The notes under the pieces were generated by a model. It was not told the origin of the DNA, made no database searches, and saw only the letters and a list, made by a program, of their open reading frames with translations. A stretch of DNA of 64,000 nucleotides from Gigaspora rosea (lineage: Eukaryota > Glomeromycota > Glomeromycetes > Diversisporales > Gigasporaceae): NCBI GenBank assembly GCA_003550325.1, contig QKWP01001071.1, positions 105,307 through 169,306 of the forward strand, in the 5' to 3' direction. Every line of letters begins with the position of its first letter. The stretch's first letter is position 1. A program made the position numbers and the translations under genes. Shown here in pieces: positions 59,986-64,000 of the stretch.

Positions 59986-60968
59986 TACGAGATGTATAAA
60001 AGCATTCAAAGATAAAATCAAAATAAATTCGAAATGGCTCATTTGAAAATAAAGTCGACCAGAATTATGACAAGTATTATAATATTGGGCAACATTATTG
60101 TAATCATCGATTATCGTAACAATGACGATTTTATTAGTAGAATTTAAGAGTTTATTTTATTACAATAAAAAAATAAAATATAGAAAAGTATAAGTATTAC
60201 ACAATATATGTAATCGCAGAATTAATATAAATACAAAGATCAAAAGTTAGTCTTTTGACTGTAATGAATAAAGAGAAGAGAAGCGTATAGTAAAGATACT
60301 TACGCCTGAAAGTTGTTTCAGTGTGTGTCTTGTTCACAAGTGAGATATTTATAAATTGATGACTAGTTGAGAAAGATAATAGTTACATTCGTAACTGTCT
60401 AACTCTGTGATATGCAACATTTCTGGTTTTAGCAGGACTCCGAACAATGCAAGTCGAGGTTATATTTATGCATTATCTACTTTTCTGCAATTCTGATTGG
60501 CCCAGATAAGATTCAACCAATCAGAATTGCAGATTTTTTTCAAATTTTGGATAAATTTTATAAAAATCTTATATTAAACCTAATATAACCTCTATATATA
60601 TTGTTCGGGGACCTGTTTTAGCACGAAGCTACCCTCATTATAATACGGCAGGATGAATCTAAGTTGTGAAATAGTGAAATCTGCTATAATCATTGCATTA
60701 TGGTAAAATTCGCCTTTATTATATTAAAAAACATAATAAAATGCAGATTACCTACTCTAACACGATCCACAAAGCGGATTTCACTACCTGAAGACTCAGA
60801 TTTCATTCTGTTCTATTATAATTACCACAAAATTCATCATGTGTCATACTAATTATGCTTAAAACTTAACATACTACATAAAAACAAATACTTCGCTTTC
60901 TGAAATTTATCTGCACCTCTAGTTATTAATAAAATTATTAAAAAAACAAATTTATGGTAATAATATTA
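59986..60968. other. No gene; 16-bp-stem hairpin at 60485-60532
   Basis: CTGCAATTCTGATTGG (60485-60500) and its exact inverse (60517-60532) flank a 16-base loop. The rest is AT-rich with no supportable gene. Confidence 0.45.
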
Positions 60969-61591
60969 TTCCTTAAACTGTTAGGTTTAGTTTACAAATT
61001 TGTGCACTAAAATAGTTTGAAAAAAATTGAGCTTGAAAAATTTTTTTTTATTAAACTTTTATTCCAATTAGTTGTAATAATTTTCAAGATCCGAGTTACA
61101 TGGCACACTTGCAGCTATGGTATAAAATACTCTATATAACCTAATTTGAAGATATAAATTTACATAATACTGTAGCTAAAAAATAGATCATTTTATCTAT
61201 ACATTTGAGCCATCATGTTACCTTAACATTGTCTCAAAAATCAATTATATAAAGTTGGTCATGAAATATTTTTGATCAACTTTAAAAGTTATAATATAAA
61301 AAGAACATTGCATGATGATTATAAAAAATCTTTATAAGTGTCATGTGAAAGTGCCTTTTTTAGTATTAAATTTGAGCACAAAAATCCTATTACAGTTGAT
61401 ATTAAATAATTGATTTTGGAGTATTGATAAAAAAATTTTATAATATAAGAATTATAGTAATTAGAACATGGCATGCTTTCATTTTAGCTTAGAAAATAGG
61501 GGTGTGGCTTAATAAAATTTGGAATAAATGTATAAAAATGGGTCAAAAATCATTTTAGTATACAAATTTGTATGCTAGATAGTTTAAGAGA
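60969..61591. mobile_element. TA MITE, CCTTAAACCG family, copy C
   Basis: Ends TTCCTTAAACTG and AGTTTAAGAGA with TA flanks (60967-60968, 61592-61593); subterminal CAAATTTGTG motifs. Opposite orientation to 13566-14192, with which it shares AAATTTTATTAAGCCA and TCTAAGCTAAAAT (as reverse complement). Confidence 0.7.
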
Positions 61592-61744
61592 TAAGTGATT
61601 TGTGACTATTATAAGATTTTTTACTATATTTAAATCTGTCATACAAAATTGGGTGCTTAAATAGAGGTGGGACTATATGGAGTATAATTATAGAGAGGTC
61701 TGACTATACTAAACAAATTCAGATAAGAATAATCTTCTATCTTA

Positions 61745-62320
61745 ATGCTCTAAGTAAACTTGGTTTATACAAAATATATATCATATTAGTATTTATTTAC
61801 TTTATATTTTAAATTTTAAGAAAAAAATAATTTTTGATCAAAAATTCAAAATTAAGTATCATTTTCTTAAATTTAAAAATATAAAGTAAATGTATACCAA
61901 AATTAAATATATCTTTGTGTGTAAAACAAGTTTACTTAGAGCATCAAAATAGAATTAATTAGTTAAATTTCATGAACAATATTATTTTTTATGATTTTAT
62001 TAATAAAATAATAAAATAGTACAGTATAATTCATAAAATTTAACTAATTAATTCTGTTTTGATGCTTTAAGTAAACATGTTCTACATATGCATTATATTA
62101 GCTTATATTGCTTATCTTTTTAATTTTAAAAAAAGGCTTTATTTTGAAATTTTTGATCAAAATTCAAAATTAAGCATTTTTTCTTAAAGTTTAAAAATAT
62201 AATAAAAAGTAAATTTATATCTGTATAATGTATTTTTATATATAGAAAAGTTTTTTAAAGCATAAAAATAGAATCAATTAGTAAAATTTCAAGAATCATA
62301 ATTTTTTTCTTAATTTTATT
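61745..62320. repeat. Paired palindromic units, partner of 34693-35245
   Basis: Two units mirrored around a TTTTTGATCAAAA core, with GCTCTAAGTAAACTTG steps. See 34693-35245. Confidence 0.6.
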
Positions 62321-62339
62321 AAGAATTTAATATTTTTGT

Positions 62340-62646
62340 GCATGTGCGCTGTAGCGCACCTTATATGATTTGGTGTAATATGAAATCAAAACAACCAAAA
62401 TAAACCCTTTTTTTTGTTAGTTAGGGTTAGGGTGAGGCTAGAATCATGTGTAGGTGAGAAAAGGGGCTTTATAGTAAAATTTTGCAAGGAATTTTTTTTT
62501 TGTTAGAGCACAAAGAGTGGTTTCATAAACAAAATTATGAGCCATAGGCGATTTTTTAAAAGATCGCTATTTTTTCTCGATTTCACGTTACACCTGATCC
62601 TATGATCTGATTGGTTTATCAGATAGGTGTGTTACAACGCATATGC
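62340..62646. mobile_element. MITE with GCATGTGCGCTGTAGCGCAC end
   Basis: GCATGTGCGCTGTAGCGCAC on the left mirrors GTGTGTTACAACGCATATGC on the right (about 15 of 20). The interior matches 19823-19990. Flanks are uninformative. Confidence 0.55.
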
Positions 62647-63662
62647 GCTAAATTACATAAACCTTTTATTAATAAAATTATAAAAAGCAATATTATTTTT
62701 CTTGAAATTTTACAAATTAATTGATGATCTAGATAAAATAATCTGCAATTACTAAATAAATTTAATGCAATTTACTTAATAAAAAATCATATTTGTAAAT
62801 ATAGAGTTTTTATATTATTGTAACTAAACCTATTATTTGCTTGCTACCTACCTATTTACTAATTACACTTGCTTATTAACTACTACCTATTTATTACTTA
62901 TTTACTGACTACTGTACCCACTAACTACCTACTTATTCACTAGTATTGACCTATAGGAAAACACAAAAACAAGCTCAATCTAGTAATCAAAATTTGATGA
63001 AATAACCACCATTTGATTCAACTTACCAAGACAGTTCTAATAAGCTATAAATTGCCTCTGTACAATTACTAGTTAACAAGATGGAGATCTGTTTTTAGAA
63101 CTGCTATCTGATTGGTTAGATGATTGCTATGAGCAGATTTATTACATATAGCACATGGGCCCTCAAAAGTAAAAATCAGACAATTTGGCAAATCACAAGT
63201 TTTAAAAAAATTACAAAAACTATTTTGTTATACAAAATTAAAACAATCTAAAAATAGTATATTTATGATTAACAAACCTGTTTAAACAGGATTATTAGAT
63301 CTGTATACCTGTAGATTGCTTTTAAAATTTCAGTAAATATATTTATTATAGCATCAAAAGCTTTTAACCGTTGTATCACAAAAATTTATTAAGTGATTAG
63401 ACTTTTATTATTAAGTAAAAATGTTTGAGCTTTAAATTTTACACCTGATTAATCAAACAGGTTAATTTTTAAATTTGTTAAATTGTCTAGTTTCTACTTT
63501 TAAGGGCCCATATGTCAAAAAAGTAATTTTTGAAGCACATTTACAAACTATTTTATTTATTCAACTTGTACATGCAGAAACCCTTAAATCAGCAAGTATA
63601 TATGTTGCTAAATTTTGTATTAAAAATTTGCAAATAAAAAAAGAAACAGAACTACAATATAG
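62647..63662. other. No gene seen
   Basis: AT-rich; short motif repeats (CTACCTA, TTACTTATT) near 62840-62940. Frames extending into the LTR at the right are by-products. Confidence 0.4.
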
Positions 63663-64000
63663 TGTTACAAGCGACTATAGCCTTCTATATAGTACTTGCA
63701 ACACAGCACATAGCGACAGGGATCTTGTAAGGGTCAGAGAAGATATGAAGCGGTGTGGAAGTGGGATATTACTTCACTAGAGCGGTTCAGTGTATATTTA
63801 TTAATTAACAAGAGTATTATTTATTTAGCAAAGATATATTTTATTAATTTAGATAATAATATTCAAGAGATACAATTATTTAAGTATTGGAGGGAGGAGA
63901 AAGGGAAGTCTGAGTCTAAGCTAAAAGCTTGTGGGTAGAAGGTCAGAAAGCTAGGGTTTATATATCTTTTGAAAAGTAATAAAACAATAAAGTAATAAAG
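63663..64000 (-). repeat. LTR of a related gypsy element, runs off the window
   Basis: Reverse complement of the LTR of the 48349-55652 element, starting TGTTACAAGCGACTATAGCC. More diverged than the two LTRs are from each other. Whether it is a solo LTR or the end of a second element lies outside the window. Confidence 0.8.

Noticed and set aside
60240-60420. Solo LTR
   Set aside because: An AATAAA and a final TGCAACA resemble an LTR 3' part, but no matching 5' end or second copy was found.
63475-63938. Two short coding frames at the right edge
   Set aside because: Much of both frames overlaps the minus-strand LTR and neither shows a domain.

Overview
The window is very AT-rich, gene-poor eukaryotic DNA built almost entirely from transposable elements, many nested inside one another. 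The one host gene supported here has a 71-bp GTAAGT...TACAG intron, a TATA-rich stretch upstream and an AATAAA downstream. That gene structure, the low GC and the mix of hAT, DDE and Ty3/gypsy families suggest a repeat-swollen fungus. An arbuscular-mycorrhizal (Glomeromycotina) genome is my best guess; this is inference, not proof.

Layout. 0-14.2 kb is a dense field of small non-autonomous DNA transposons. Several have exact 8-bp target duplications of hAT type (534-742, 4101-4209, 9588-10313, 12548-12809); others have TA duplications of Tc1/mariner or pogo type (764-1731, 4491-4671, 6591-6772, 10906-11150, 13566-14192). A retroposon copy lies at 7.37-8.53 kb and a large foldback at 12.2-13.07 kb. 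14.2-16.95 kb holds diverged repeats and a short A-tailed retrocopy. 17.8-18.3 kb carries the likely host gene, a two-exon small secreted protein. 18.4-24.6 kb is AT-rich sequence with palindromic repeat units, MITEs and a second copy of the retroposon.

24,691-30,367 is a complete hAT unit (16-bp inverted ends, 8-bp duplication ATCTTAAA) with a decayed transposase at 26.3-28.6 kb and two further elements nested inside each other near its right end. 30.9-33.2 kb is a decayed DDE transposase on the minus strand, interrupted by a 137-bp element whose edges also read as a GT-AG intron. 33.3-34.7 kb is a PIF/Harbinger-like element made of alternating inverted units. 36-41 kb holds tandem repeats, an ATTCAG foldback, a hairpin minisatellite and a poorly preserved coding-like stretch. 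41.2-43.7 kb and 44.8-46.0 kb are two more nested hAT-like elements.

48,349-55,652 is a Ty3/gypsy-type LTR retrotransposon on the plus strand with both LTRs, a broken gag-pol region, a long integrase region and an extra open frame before the 3' LTR. A related LTR on the minus strand runs off the right edge at 63,663. Between them are a GC-richer tRNA-headed SINE-like unit (55.94-56.73 kb), a 1.46-kb hAT element (58.3-59.8 kb) inserted into an older foldback, and another TA MITE (60.97-61.59 kb).

No rRNA, functional tRNA, CRISPR or operon-like organisation was seen. All repeat relationships were read by eye; identities are approximate.
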